This document shows, in pieces, positions 16,607-24,409 of a stretch of 64,000 nt of DNA (position 1 is the first letter of the stretch; every line of letters starts with the position of its first letter). The position numbers and the translations under genes were made by a program. The notes under the pieces were generated by a model that worked only from the letters and a program-made list of their open reading frames with translations, was not told the DNA's origin and made no database searches. The stretch comes from Caldilineaceae bacterium (lineage in GTDB: Bacteria; Chloroflexota; Anaerolineae; Caldilineales; Caldilineaceae). The stretch is from assembly GCA_026645575.1 (NCBI GenBank), contig JAPKMW010000005.1, positions 62,001 through 126,000 on the forward strand. Direction: 5' to 3'.

Positions 16607-17653
16607 CTATGCCAGATACGCCCAATCCAACGGCGTCCCGCGCGCAACATCCTGCCGGGCGCGACGACCGATGACAGCGTCAAGATAACGCGTATGCAAC
16701 CCATGCCCCGGTCGGATCGACCGCACGTTGTCTGCTGTGAAGGGTTCGCCGGCCTTCACATCCTGCACCACAAAGAGCGACCGGCGAAAGACCCGGCTCT
16801 TCTCCTCCGCCGGATCGACGCCGTAATGCACCGTGCCGAGCGCCTTTTCGGTCATGCGCACGGCATCAACCATTGCCCGAAACTCGTGTGGTTCGAGCGA
16901 AAAGGCGCGATCGGCGCTGGGAATCTCGCGCGAGGTGGTAAAGTGCTTCTCGATGATGCACGCCCCCAGCGCCACCGCCGCCACCGGCACCGTCGTCCCT
17001 AGAGTGTGATCGGAAAGACCGACCGGCGTTTGAAAGGCTTCAACTAAGTGGGGAATGGTACGCAGGTTCATGGCTTCCGGCGGCGACGGATAGGCGCTGG
17101 TGCATTTGAGCAGGGCGAGTTCGCGATTGCCGGCGGCGCGCAGTGTGTTAACCGCTTCGTCAATCTCCGCCAACGTCGCCATGCCTGTGGACATGATAAC
17201 CGGCTTGCCGGTGGCAGCAATGCGACGCAGGAGCGGCAAATCGACATTTTCAAAGGAAGCCACCTTATGCACCGCAACATCCATCGCTTCCAGAAAATCA
17301 ACAGCGGTGGCGTCAAAGGGGGTGGAAAAGAGATCCATCCCCAGGTCGTCGGCCACTGCTTTCAATTTGGGCTGCCACTCCCACGGCGTATAGGCTTCGC
17401 CGTAAAGATCATACAAATTCCGCCCTTCCCAGAGCGTCCCCTGAATGCGGAAATAGTCGTTGCTACAGTTGATGGTCAAGGTGTCGGGCGTATAGGTTTG
17501 CAGCTTGACGGCGTCAGCGCCGGCGGCCTTGGCGGCTTTGACAATGGTAACTGCCTGGTCAAAATCCTGGTTGTGATTGGCCGACATTTCCGCAATGATA
17601 TAGGTAGGGTGGCCTGGCCCAATTGGGCGACCGTTGATCGTAATGGTGTTCAT
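16607..17653 (-). CDS. pseI: Pseudaminic acid synthase
   Basis: A 348-residue NeuB-family sialic-acid-type synthase, which condenses a 6-carbon aminosugar with phosphoenolpyruvate to a 9-carbon acid. The PseI subgroup is indicated by YIIAEMSANHNQDF, KLQTYTPDTLTINC and GTLWEGRNLYDLYGEAYTPW. LFSTPFDATAVDFLE and ALGACIIEKHFTTSREIPSA are core barrel parts. A C-terminal SAF (antifreeze-like) domain covers about 285-348 (SLFVVQDVKAGEPFTADNV). The other pse genes are not in the window, so the sugar would have to be made elsewhere. The gene stands alone, with two long palindromes upstream. Confidence 0.9.
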   Translation of the reverse strand: MNTITINGRPIGPGHPTYIIAEMSANHNQDFDQAVTIVKAAKAAGADAVKLQTYTPDTLTINCSNDYFRIQGTLWEGRNLYDLYGEAYTPWEWQPKLKAVADDLGMDLFSTPFDATAVDFLEAMDVAVHKVASFENVDLPLLRRIAATGKPVIMSTGMATLAEIDEAVNTLRAAGNRELALLKCTSAYPSPPEAMNLRTIPHLVEAFQTPVGLSDHTLGTTVPVAAVALGACIIEKHFTTSREIPSADRAFSLEPHEFRAMVDAVRMTEKALGTVHYGVDPAEEKSRVFRRSLFVVQDVKAGEPFTADNVRSIRPGHGLHTRYLDAVIGRRARQDVARGTPLDWAYLA

Positions 17654-17709
17654 CGTTGTGCCTTGCTACTGGTGGATGGGTTATTGCTCAATCGACGAGA
17701 ATTTTGTGT

Positions 17710-17768
17710 CAGTAGATCGCGATGCTCTCAGCCAGTCTGTGACTGGCTGAGAGCATCGCGATCTACTG
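17710..17768. repeat. Perfect 27-bp inverted repeat, 5-base loop
   Basis: Arms 17710-17736 and 17742-17768 match exactly (CAGTAGATCGCGATGCTCTC...), loop CTGTG. The inner CAGCCAGT...ACTGGCTG resembles the 28748 element. It lies upstream of pseI and downstream of meaB, with a second palindrome directly adjacent. Confidence 0.88.
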
Positions 17769-17769
17769 A

Positions 17770-17846
17770 GTTAACACGGATAGGGAGAAACACGGATTCT
17801 ATTCAAGTATGTAAAAATATCCGTGTTCCTCCCTATCCGTGTTAAC
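17770..17846. repeat. 28-bp inverted repeat (one mismatch), directly adjacent to another palindrome
   Basis: Arms 17770-17797 and 17819-17846 (GTTAACACGGATAGGGAG...) pair with a single mismatch. The element starts 2 bases after the neighbouring palindrome ends, and is followed by CTTTT and the meaB 3' end on the other strand. Confidence 0.85.
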
Positions 17847-17868
17847 TTTTTGTGTCCACTTGTCCCGG

Positions 17869-18897
17869 TTACATCATTGTACCAAGGATTTTCTGGGCAG
17901 CAGTATAGGGGTCAGTTACCCGATTACGGATCGCTTGCACCCACTCGTTAATCGCCGTTTGGGGCAGCGCCGCTAGAATGCGCCGGTTGAGTTCGGCGCG
18001 CACAATATTTTCGAGCACATAGGCAATCCGCACTTGTTCGCGTATGGCCCACTCGCCAGAACGCAGCAACCAATCCCGGTGCGCTTCTACCCGGTCGCGT
18101 AGTGCGTCGATGCCTTCGTTGTTGGTTGCCACGGTTTTTAACACAGTGACTTGCCATTGATCTTCTGCTGCCGCTCCTGTTGACGGCTGATGCAAAGCAA
18201 TGAGTTGACCATGATGACGGATTTGACGGGGACTGCCGCTTTCCAGTTCCAACATCATTTCCAGCGCCTTGATGGTGCGGTCGGCGCCAGGACGATCGGC
18301 TTTATTGACGACCAGGATGTCGGCAATTTCCAAAATGCCGGCCTTAATGGCTTGCACTTCATCACCCAGCCCCGGCGCTTCAATGACTAACGTGGTGTGG
18401 GCCGTACTGGCAATCGCCACCTCGGCTTGACCAACGCCAACAGTCTCGACAATAATGCGTTCAAAACCGGCGGCGTCGAGCAGCGTCACCACATCCCCAG
18501 TGGTTTTGCTTAGACCGCCCAAACTGCCCCGCGTCGCCATGCTGCGAACAAAGACGCCACTATCGCCGCTCAACGCCCGCATTCGCACCCGGTCGCCCAG
18601 AATCGCACCGCCGGTAAAGGGACTGGTCGGGTCGATGGCAACAATGCCGACGGTCAGGCCGGCACGGCGGTAGGCTTGGGCCAGGGCAGTCACCAGGGTC
18701 GATTTCCCCGTTCCCGGCGCGCCAGTGACACCGAGGATGTGGGCTTGACCGCTATGGGGATAGAGGGCGCGCAAGAGAAGATGAGCGTCGGCCTGCTCAT
18801 CTTCGACCCGACTGATGGCTCGCGCCAGGGCCAGTCGATTGCCAGTGCGCACGCCTTCGATCAACGTTTCGACGGTTGCCGTCATACCGGATTCCAC
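17869..18897 (-). CDS. meaB: MeaB/ArgK-type GTPase chaperone of B12-dependent mutases
   Basis: A 342-residue G3E GTPase. The P-loop GAPGTGKST is at residues 59-67, the switch region reads VGIVAIDPTSPFTGGAILGD, then VETVGVGQAE and the guanine-specificity NKAD. MeaB protects methylmalonyl-CoA mutase and its relatives and helps load intact adenosylcobalamin. It lies 4 bases downstream of a stand-alone B12-binding protein, fitting that role. Start GTG 18897 is used; ATG 18885 is a close alternative. No mutase catalytic subunit is in the window. Confidence 0.92.
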   Translation of the reverse strand: MESGMTATVETLIEGVRTGNRLALARAISRVEDEQADAHLLLRALYPHSGQAHILGVTGAPGTGKSTLVTALAQAYRRAGLTVGIVAIDPTSPFTGGAILGDRVRMRALSGDSGVFVRSMATRGSLGGLSKTTGDVVTLLDAAGFERIIVETVGVGQAEVAIASTAHTTLVIEAPGLGDEVQAIKAGILEIADILVVNKADRPGADRTIKALEMMLELESGSPRQIRHHGQLIALHQPSTGAAAEDQWQVTVLKTVATNNEGIDALRDRVEAHRDWLLRSGEWAIREQVRIAYVLENIVRAELNRRILAALPQTAINEWVQAIRNRVTDPYTAAQKILGTMM

Positions 18898-18901
18898 ATT
18901 T

Positions 18902-19306
18902 CTAGGCTACTCGACGGGCATGTTCACGAATAAAGTTGCCAATCTCCTGAGTCGAGGCGCCGGGGCCAAAGATGGCGGCAATGCCCTTGGCTGTCAATTG
19001 TGGAATATCCTCTTCGGGAATAATACCGCCGACCACGACCAGCACATCCGCCTGCCCCTGTTCGCGCAGTAGATCGACCACTTTGGGACAGAGTGTCATG
19101 TGCGCGCCGCTGAGAATGCTCAAGCCGACCACATCGACATCTTCCTGTAACGCCGCTTCGGCAATCATCTGCGGCGTCTGGCGGATGCCCGTGTAAATTA
19201 CCTCAAAGCCCGCATCGCGCAAGGCTCGCGCCACCACCTTCGCCCCGCGATCATGCCCATCCAGCCCCGGCTTGGCAACCAAGACACGAATTTTCTCACC
19301 AGCCAT
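18902..19306 (-). CDS. Stand-alone B12-binding subunit of a methylmalonyl-CoA-mutase-type enzyme
   Basis: A 134-residue flavodoxin-like B12-binding domain. The [18 protein letters not shown] segment contains the D-x-H-x-x-G motif whose His ligates cobalt. [11 protein letters not shown] and [15 protein letters not shown] are the S-x-L and GG motifs that hold the dimethylbenzimidazole tail. Split mutases keep the barrel in a separate gene; that gene is not here. ATG 19306 has AAAGGAG 5 bases upstream and is preferred to an upstream in-frame TTG. It forms an operon with meaB. Methylmalonyl-CoA, ethylmalonyl-CoA or isobutyryl-CoA mutase partners are all possible. Confidence 0.9.
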   Translation of the reverse strand: MAGEKIRVLVAKPGLDGHDRGAKVVARALRDAGFEVIYTGIRQTPQMIAEAALQEDVDVVGLSILSGAHMTLCPKVVDLLREQGQADVLVVVGGIIPEEDIPQLTAKGIAAIFGPGASTQEIGNFIREHARRVA

Positions 19307-19450
19307 TGCTACTCCTTTCAACCTTCGTTGGCTAGTTGCTACGATCCCTGTTTTCGGTAAGTATAGCAGAGAGAGCGAGAGTTGTGATAACCACGGAAAG
19401 GAGCAGATGAGGAAATCCGGCGCGGATAATACGAATGCAAACCGTTTGCA

Positions 19451-19548
19451 TCCCGTAGGGACGCCTGAGTTTAGGGAAAGAGACCCATCCGCCGGTCACG
19501 GGCCGGCTGCGAGCGCTGGAGTGCCTAAACTCAGATGTCCCTACGGGA
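19451..19548. repeat. 25-bp inverted repeat (two mismatches) with nested palindrome
   Basis: Arms 19451-19475 and 19524-19548 (TCCCGTAGGGACGCCTGAGT... on the left) pair with two mismatches. Inside lies a second hairpin, GCCGGTCACGGGCCGGC (19491-19507), related to the modules at 28611 and 41325. It lies between two genes read in the same direction. Confidence 0.8.
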
Positions 19549-19563
19549 CAGGTGTGCTGAAGC

Positions 19564-21276
19564 TTATTCGGCTGGTGCTGATTCGGTCGCCGCTTGTGCC
19601 GAGGGCCAAAACCAGGTAGTGATACGGTCAACCTGGGTAGTGACGCCGCAAGCGAATGCTGTATAACTCTCAGCAGTCAGCGCGCCAACGGTCGCGGCGC
19701 CGGCGGTTGTTGTACTCGCTGTCCAGGCGTAGGCATCGCTGGCCAGATCAAGGGTGGTGCGATAGCCTTGTGTCGTTGCTGTTGCAGCCGTGGTCGCGCC
19801 GTTTGTGACTTGGGTTGCCGTCCAAACATAGGCATTGCGGGCGGCGCTTGCCGTGGCGGTGGCGCCATTCGCCAGGAGATCGGTTGTCCAGTTATAACTT
19901 CCGGCTGCCAACGTTGTAACCGAATCAATGCCTGATGCGGTGATGGCGCTTGCGCTGGTCGCGCCGTCGATCAGTGTTTCGACACTCCACGCATAACCGT
20001 TGCTGGCGGCATTCTGCACGGCATGATAGCCCCGCCCGGCATAGACGACGGCATCAGTGGCGTTGTCTTTGACCACAACAAAGAGTGGTTGCACCGTAGT
20101 AGCAACAGTCGCGACCGTGCTATCAACCAGCGGTCGCAGTGACGCCGCCGCAAAACGCTGTTCGTTCTCATGCGCCATCATCCAGAGGGGCGCATCGGCT
20201 TGCGTTGCCGTGGCGATGTAGGCGTTCCAGAGAGTGCCCTTCATGGGCAAAAAGGCTTCAACGCGCATTTCGCCATCAAAGAGCCGATCCGGCAGCACGC
20301 TAGAACGGGTCAACCCATTGAGTAACAGTCCTTCACGATTGATGCGCAACGAACCAGTGACCGCCAGCGGTGAGGCATCGGTCTGGAACCAGTTGCGAAT
20401 GAACTGTTTTTCCAACGTGTACAAGCCATCTAATTGCAGATAAGAGGCGGCCAGATCAGCGCTTAACAAGCCCGACACATGAAAGTTGACCGCTTCACTC
20501 GCCAATTCAAAGGGCAGGCCGGTCTGGTCGGTCAAAAATTGATTGACTTGCAGCCAGTCATCGAGCAGCGCAATGGTGAGGTTGCCATCAAGGTGCAGAT
20601 CGAGTTTTTGCGGGTCGATCAACAGGGTCAGATATTGACCACGCGTCACCGGCGTGTCGATGGCGTGTAGCACTGTGCGTTGGGGCGCGCCAGTCGCATC
20701 GGTTTGCAGACCGGCGCCGAGCCGCAGGTAGAAATAAGCCTGGTCGGTAGCCAACGGTAAATTGAGATGGGAGAGATATTTACCCAACTCCAGACCAATA
20801 TCGGCGACGGCCAGGGCGTGTTCAACGCCGTCTGTCGCCCCGCCAAAGGAAGGCCAGGGGATTTGCGCCGTGCCGCGCAACCGTTCAATCGTCTGGTCGG
20901 CGGCTAGTTGGACGATCATATCGGTGTCAAAAAGTGCCAACTGGCCCATTGGCGTTTGGATCGTCACATCATCGGTAATTTGCAGACCAGCCCCTTCGGG
21001 CAGCAGCCGAATTTGGTCTTGCAGAAAGGTAAAGAGCAGGGAAGCGCCGGCAGCCACCACGCCCGGCACGGCAATGCCCGCGTCTTTAATCCGTAGGGTG
21101 CAAACACCTTCGCTACATTGAACACCGTAAGCCGTCGGATCGGCCAGCGGTTCGGTCAGTAAAGCTGTTGTTGTGGGTGCAAAGTTAGGTGCGGCGAGAA
21201 CCGGCTGGACGAATTGCACCGTCAACAGGCTCACCAAAAGGCAGGTAAGCAGGGCGGTGCGCCATCGCTGTCGCAT
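19564..21276 (-). CDS. Exported protein of unknown function with C-terminal 22-residue repeats
   Basis: A 570-residue protein with a clear signal peptide (ALLTCLLVSLLTVQFVQPVLAA). Residues 40-400 look beta-rich and belong to no family I recognise. Residues about 425-545 hold degenerate units of about 22 residues beginning with an aromatic (YAW, YNWTTDLLANGATATASA, YVWTATQVTNGATTAATATT, YAWTASTTTAGAATVGALTA), each built from two 11-residue half-turns. The Ala/Thr pattern suggests a long amphipathic helix or stalk. GAGGTGATCT precedes ATG 21276. It stands alone between palindromes. A surface or lipid-associated role is possible but unproven. Confidence 0.7.
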   Translation of the reverse strand: MRQRWRTALLTCLLVSLLTVQFVQPVLAAPNFAPTTTALLTEPLADPTAYGVQCSEGVCTLRIKDAGIAVPGVVAAGASLLFTFLQDQIRLLPEGAGLQITDDVTIQTPMGQLALFDTDMIVQLAADQTIERLRGTAQIPWPSFGGATDGVEHALAVADIGLELGKYLSHLNLPLATDQAYFYLRLGAGLQTDATGAPQRTVLHAIDTPVTRGQYLTLLIDPQKLDLHLDGNLTIALLDDWLQVNQFLTDQTGLPFELASEAVNFHVSGLLSADLAASYLQLDGLYTLEKQFIRNWFQTDASPLAVTGSLRINREGLLLNGLTRSSVLPDRLFDGEMRVEAFLPMKGTLWNAYIATATQADAPLWMMAHENEQRFAAASLRPLVDSTVATVATTVQPLFVVVKDNATDAVVYAGRGYHAVQNAASNGYAWSVETLIDGATSASAITASGIDSVTTLAAGSYNWTTDLLANGATATASAARNAYVWTATQVTNGATTAATATTQGYRTTLDLASDAYAWTASTTTAGAATVGALTAESYTAFACGVTTQVDRITTWFWPSAQAATESAPAE

Positions 21277-21348
21277 AGATCACCTCGCAATCTAAAAACT
21301 ACAACACGCCCGGCAAGCATTGGTAAAAGGTTGCGTTGCCTGCCCAAT

Positions 21349-21419
21349 ATCACCGCGAATCAACAGGATTTGCGAATTTTTCCTGAAGTGATTCGCAAAT
21401 CCTGTTGATTCGCGGTGAT
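21349..21419. repeat. Perfect 29-bp inverted repeat
   Basis: Arms 21349-21377 and 21391-21419 match exactly (ATCACCGCGAATCAACAGGA...) around a 13-base loop. It lies between two minus-strand genes, upstream of the repeat protein. Confidence 0.88.
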
Positions 21420-21517
21420 CTGACTGAGGCGCTACAATCTATCAGCGCTTATTTTATGAAACACTGGCTTGATTCTACCACAACTGCCAACCCGAAGCCT
21501 GACATTTGGCTGATACT

Positions 21518-22360
21518 TTAGCGCTTCGTTTCATGATCGTTCTTAGCAGATGGCGTTTCCCAGACTTCATTCCAGACCTCTTCCCAAAGCTCACCCTTCC
21601 CTTCTGCTGGCTCTTCTTCCAACAACCCATCAAAGCCGGGGCGGACAAAGGCGCGGGCATTGGGAAACGCCTGTTCCGTCAGCCGACGAATCCGTTCCAG
21701 GTAGGCTAAGAGGCGTAGCGTCTCTGTTTCGCGTTGGGGGAAGGCACGAAGCAGAATGGCCCACGCCGCCAGGGAACGATCCATACCAATGAGCGCAATC
21801 TTGGCCGAGCCATCCGAATCCTTGGGGTATTCATCCAATGGATCGGTGTTGTCATCGTCTTCCTTGCCGCTCAAGGCGCGCATGAGTTTCACCTGAATGA
21901 AGAGTTGATACCAGCGAATCACTTCCACAGCATCGCGCAATTCGTCGGCTTTGGCTGCAAAGAGTGGCCCGGCGCTTTCCAGCCACTCATCAACCGTCTG
22001 GATATACATCTCGGCCAGGGCCACCGCCGGGTGGGCTTCGGCCTCTGCCCATTTCCGTTCCTCGTCGGCCTGGTGCAGCGCCCATTCCTCATCGCGCAAC
22101 GGTTGAAAGCCTTCGCGTTCGGCAATACCGTGTAACAGTGCAAGGGTTGTTTCCAACACTTGGCCCATTTCGTCCCAGAACTGTGCGTTTTCGCTGTCCT
22201 GGGCGCCAATATCCTCACGCCCATCCATTTCGGCGCCCATGGCGTAATTGAGACAACGCGCCGTAAAGGGACAGCGTTCACACCAACGGTCACAGTAGTT
22301 GTAGATGCTGGGGATAAACCGCGGATCATCCGCCATATTGAGTAGATCGTCTGTGTTCAT
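21518..22360 (-). CDS. Uncharacterised protein with N-terminal four-Cys motif
   Basis: A 280-residue soluble, acidic, mainly helical protein. Near the N-terminus, IYNYCDRWCERCPFTARCL gives C-x3-C-x2-C-x5-C (residues about 23-36), suitable for a zinc or Fe-S site. The rest has long amphipathic helices (VEVIRWYQLFIQVKLMRALS, SLAAWAILLRAF, LRLLAYLERIRRLTEQAF) and an acidic tail. I recall similar proteins annotated only as hypothetical in Bacteroidota and other phyla. It is divergent from the helicase gene. No ribosome site is visible before the ATG. Confidence 0.65.
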   Translation of the reverse strand: MNTDDLLNMADDPRFIPSIYNYCDRWCERCPFTARCLNYAMGAEMDGREDIGAQDSENAQFWDEMGQVLETTLALLHGIAEREGFQPLRDEEWALHQADEERKWAEAEAHPAVALAEMYIQTVDEWLESAGPLFAAKADELRDAVEVIRWYQLFIQVKLMRALSGKEDDDNTDPLDEYPKDSDGSAKIALIGMDRSLAAWAILLRAFPQRETETLRLLAYLERIRRLTEQAFPNARAFVRPGFDGLLEEEPAEGKGELWEEVWNEVWETPSAKNDHETKR

Positions 22361-22570
22361 GCAATTTTTATTTATTCAATACTTGATTTTTGGCGCAAGT
22401 AGTTGTATAATAAGTTGTTTGGCCGTCGAAAGACGTCTTGATAAGCAACGATAGAGTAGCGTTTGGGTGACATTATACCTGATCACCGTACCGTTGGTCT
22501 ATTCGACAAGTAAATGACCGAGCTAAGCGTGCGACTTGGCTCACTGTAACGAGTCCGAGGAGTATACTTA

Positions 22571-23935
22571 GTGACTTTTGAACAATTTCAGCTTGACGCG
22601 CGCCTGCTGACCGCCGTCAAGCTCGCAGGGTATGAAACCCCGACCCCGATTCAGCAACAAGCGATTCCCGAAGTGATGGCCGCGCGCGATGTTCTTGGCC
22701 TGGCGCAGACCGGCACCGGCAAGACGGCAGCCTTTGTGCTGCCCATCTTACATCGCCTGATCACAGGACAATTACGCCGCCCGCGCGTCTTGATTGTGGC
22801 GCCAACCCGTGAACTGGCCGAACAGATCCACGAAACCATTGTGACGCTGGGGCAGAAGACCAAAATCCGCAGCTTGCCGATCTATGGCGGCGTGAGCAAG
22901 GTTCCCCAAATACGCGCCCTGCAACATGGCGTAGAGATCATCGTTGCCTGTCCAGGGCGACTGTTGGATCTGCACAGCGAAGGCGTGATCGACCTCAAGC
23001 AGATCGAAGTGTTGGTATTAGATGAAGCGGATCGCATGTTTGATATGGGCTTCCTACCCGATGTGCGCCGTATTATTCGGCTGCTGCCGCCCCAGCGCCA
23101 AAATCTCTTCTTCTCAGCCACTATGCCCGAAGACATCCGCACCCTGGCTGACGAGATTCTGCGCGATCCGGCGACAGTGCAGATCGGCATGATCGCGCCG
23201 GCCAAGACCGTCTCTCATGCGCTCTATCCAATCACCGATGGCCTCAAGACCCGGTTGCTGTTGACCATGTTGGAGAAACTGAATACCGGTCGCGTTCTCA
23301 TCTTCACCCGCACCAAGCGCCGCGCCCGCAACCTGGCCTTGACCCTGGCCGATAAGCGCCATCGGGTGATTGCGCTTCAGGGCAACATGTCGCAACCCCA
23401 GCGCATGGCCGCAATGGAAGGTTTCCGCAAGGGCAAGTATGACATTCTTGTCGCCACCGACATTGCCGCCCGCGGCATTGACGTGGCCGAGATTTCACAT
23501 GTAATCAACTTTGACATGCCCGATACAGTCGATGCCTACACCCACCGCATTGGTCGCACCGGTCGCGCCCACGCCACCGGTGAAGCATTCACCTTCGCCA
23601 TGCCCGACGACGCACCGATGATTCGGGACATTGAAGCCGTGTTGGGTACATCGATTGAACAGCGCCGCTTAGATGGCTTTGACTATAGCGGCTTTACCCC
23701 GGAAATTCGTATTCAGCGCGGACGGGGGCAAAGTGGCAGTAATGGGAATAGTCAACGTCCAGTGGCTCGGCAAACGCCCCGGCGCCCCCAGACGGAACAA
23801 AGGTTTGGCCGGCAGTCCGCCAATCAGGGCAACCGTAACGCAACGCCCTTCCGCAGCAATCGACCGGCAGCCGCCGCCAGAGCAAACGTACAACCTCAAC
23901 GATCAGAAACGCGTCGTTCCACCCCGGCAAAGTAG
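22571..23935 (+). CDS. DEAD-box RNA helicase (RhlE-like)
   Basis: A 454-residue ATP-dependent RNA helicase acting on ribosome assembly or mRNA structure. Motifs in order: Q motif PTPIQQQAIP, Walker A AQTGTGKT (45-52), PTRELAEQ, DEAD in VLVLDEADRMFDMGF, SAT in FSATMP, then ARGIDV and HRIGRTGRA. The last about 75 residues are a basic, Gln/Asn/Arg-rich disordered tail (RGRGQSGSNGNS...), usual for RhlE-type RNA binding. Start GTG 22571 is 8 bases after GAGGAG. The 210-bp region upstream could hold a long leader; cold induction is a typical but unshown regulation. The 3' end overlaps the convergent toxin gene by 40 bp. Confidence 0.93.
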   Translation: MTFEQFQLDARLLTAVKLAGYETPTPIQQQAIPEVMAARDVLGLAQTGTGKTAAFVLPILHRLITGQLRRPRVLIVAPTRELAEQIHETIVTLGQKTKIRSLPIYGGVSKVPQIRALQHGVEIIVACPGRLLDLHSEGVIDLKQIEVLVLDEADRMFDMGFLPDVRRIIRLLPPQRQNLFFSATMPEDIRTLADEILRDPATVQIGMIAPAKTVSHALYPITDGLKTRLLLTMLEKLNTGRVLIFTRTKRRARNLALTLADKRHRVIALQGNMSQPQRMAAMEGFRKGKYDILVATDIAARGIDVAEISHVINFDMPDTVDAYTHRIGRTGRAHATGEAFTFAMPDDAPMIRDIEAVLGTSIEQRRLDGFDYSGFTPEIRIQRGRGQSGSNGNSQRPVARQTPRRPQTEQRFGRQSANQGNRNATPFRSNRPAAAARANVQPQRSETRRSTPAK

Positions 23936-24189
23936 CTAAAAATAGCGATGCTCACGTCCAAAGGTAGGATGTGAGCATCGTTGTCATCAATTTTATAAAA
24001 CACCCGCCAGCCGTCGATCTTTAAACGGTAGCGTCGCTGTAATTCCCGCTGGAGTTCACTGTTGGATGGTCTTGGCTCATTGCACAGGTCGAGCATGGCT
24101 TGCACAATTTCCGCACGCAAGCGTTCGGGCCATACCAGTTTGATCTGCTCTTTTACCTTCTCTCTGACACCAAGCCGGTAGCGACTCAT
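23896..24189 (-). CDS. RelE/ParE-like toxin
   Basis: A 97-residue basic protein with the RelE fold signature RYRLKIDGWRVFYKIDDNDA: the Y/R-rich strands are those that hold the mRNA-cleaving or gyrase-binding surface. An N-terminal helical pair (VREKVKEQIKLVWPERLRAE) precedes it. The 3' part overlaps the helicase 3' end and contains an imperfect hairpin (23946-23980), so the last about 15 residues may be foreign to the family. An antitoxin-like frame starts just upstream. It could be active or a decayed copy. Confidence 0.65.
   Translation of the reverse strand: MSRYRLGVREKVKEQIKLVWPERLRAEIVQAMLDLCNEPRPSNSELQRELQRRYRLKIDGWRVFYKIDDNDAHILPLDVSIAIFSYFAGVERRVSDR
23946..23980. repeat. 14-bp inverted repeat downstream of helicase, inside toxin 3' end
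   Basis: CGATGCTCACGTCC (23946-23959) pairs with 23967-23980 with one mismatch, 7-base loop. It begins 11 bases after the helicase stop and may end its transcript, while also encoding the toxin's C-terminal residues on the other strand. Confidence 0.65.
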
Positions 24190-24295
24190 GCCTACCCATC
24201 ATTTCATTCATGAAGGCGACCGGATCGTCGATGGTTTCGACCTGGCTTTGCCCGGTGGCGATGGCTAACTCGGCTTGTAAGGTGATAACTGTCAA
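24077..24295 (-). CDS. Possible antitoxin, overlapping the RelE-like toxin
   Basis: A 72-codon frame starting MTVITLQAELAIATGQSQVE and continuing TIDDPVAFMNEMMGRHE before crossing into the toxin gene. The first 37 residues look protein-like and are placed where a RelE partner belongs. The part after 24189 overlaps the toxin out of frame for 113 bases and reads as low-quality sequence with several Cys, so the true antitoxin may be truncated near 24180 or frameshifted. It is divergent from the BTAD regulator gene (115-bp gap). Confidence 0.35.
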   Translation of the reverse strand: MTVITLQAELAIATGQSQVETIDDPVAFMNEMMGRHESLPAWCQREGKRADQTGMARTLACGNCASHARPVQ

Positions 24296-24409
24296 TGAAT
24301 TGCTTATTTGCGACTTTCGCCGCTTACCAACCTATGTTATACTCATTTCTCGACAGCCCGCATCGTGCAGGCCGTCCTTGCACCTGGTGTTTACCCGCCG
24401 CCATTGGTC

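Noticed and set aside
19408..19619. Frame with AAAGGAG and ATG upstream of a palindrome
   Set aside because: Despite the ribosome site, it reads through an inverted repeat and antisense to the exported repeat protein.
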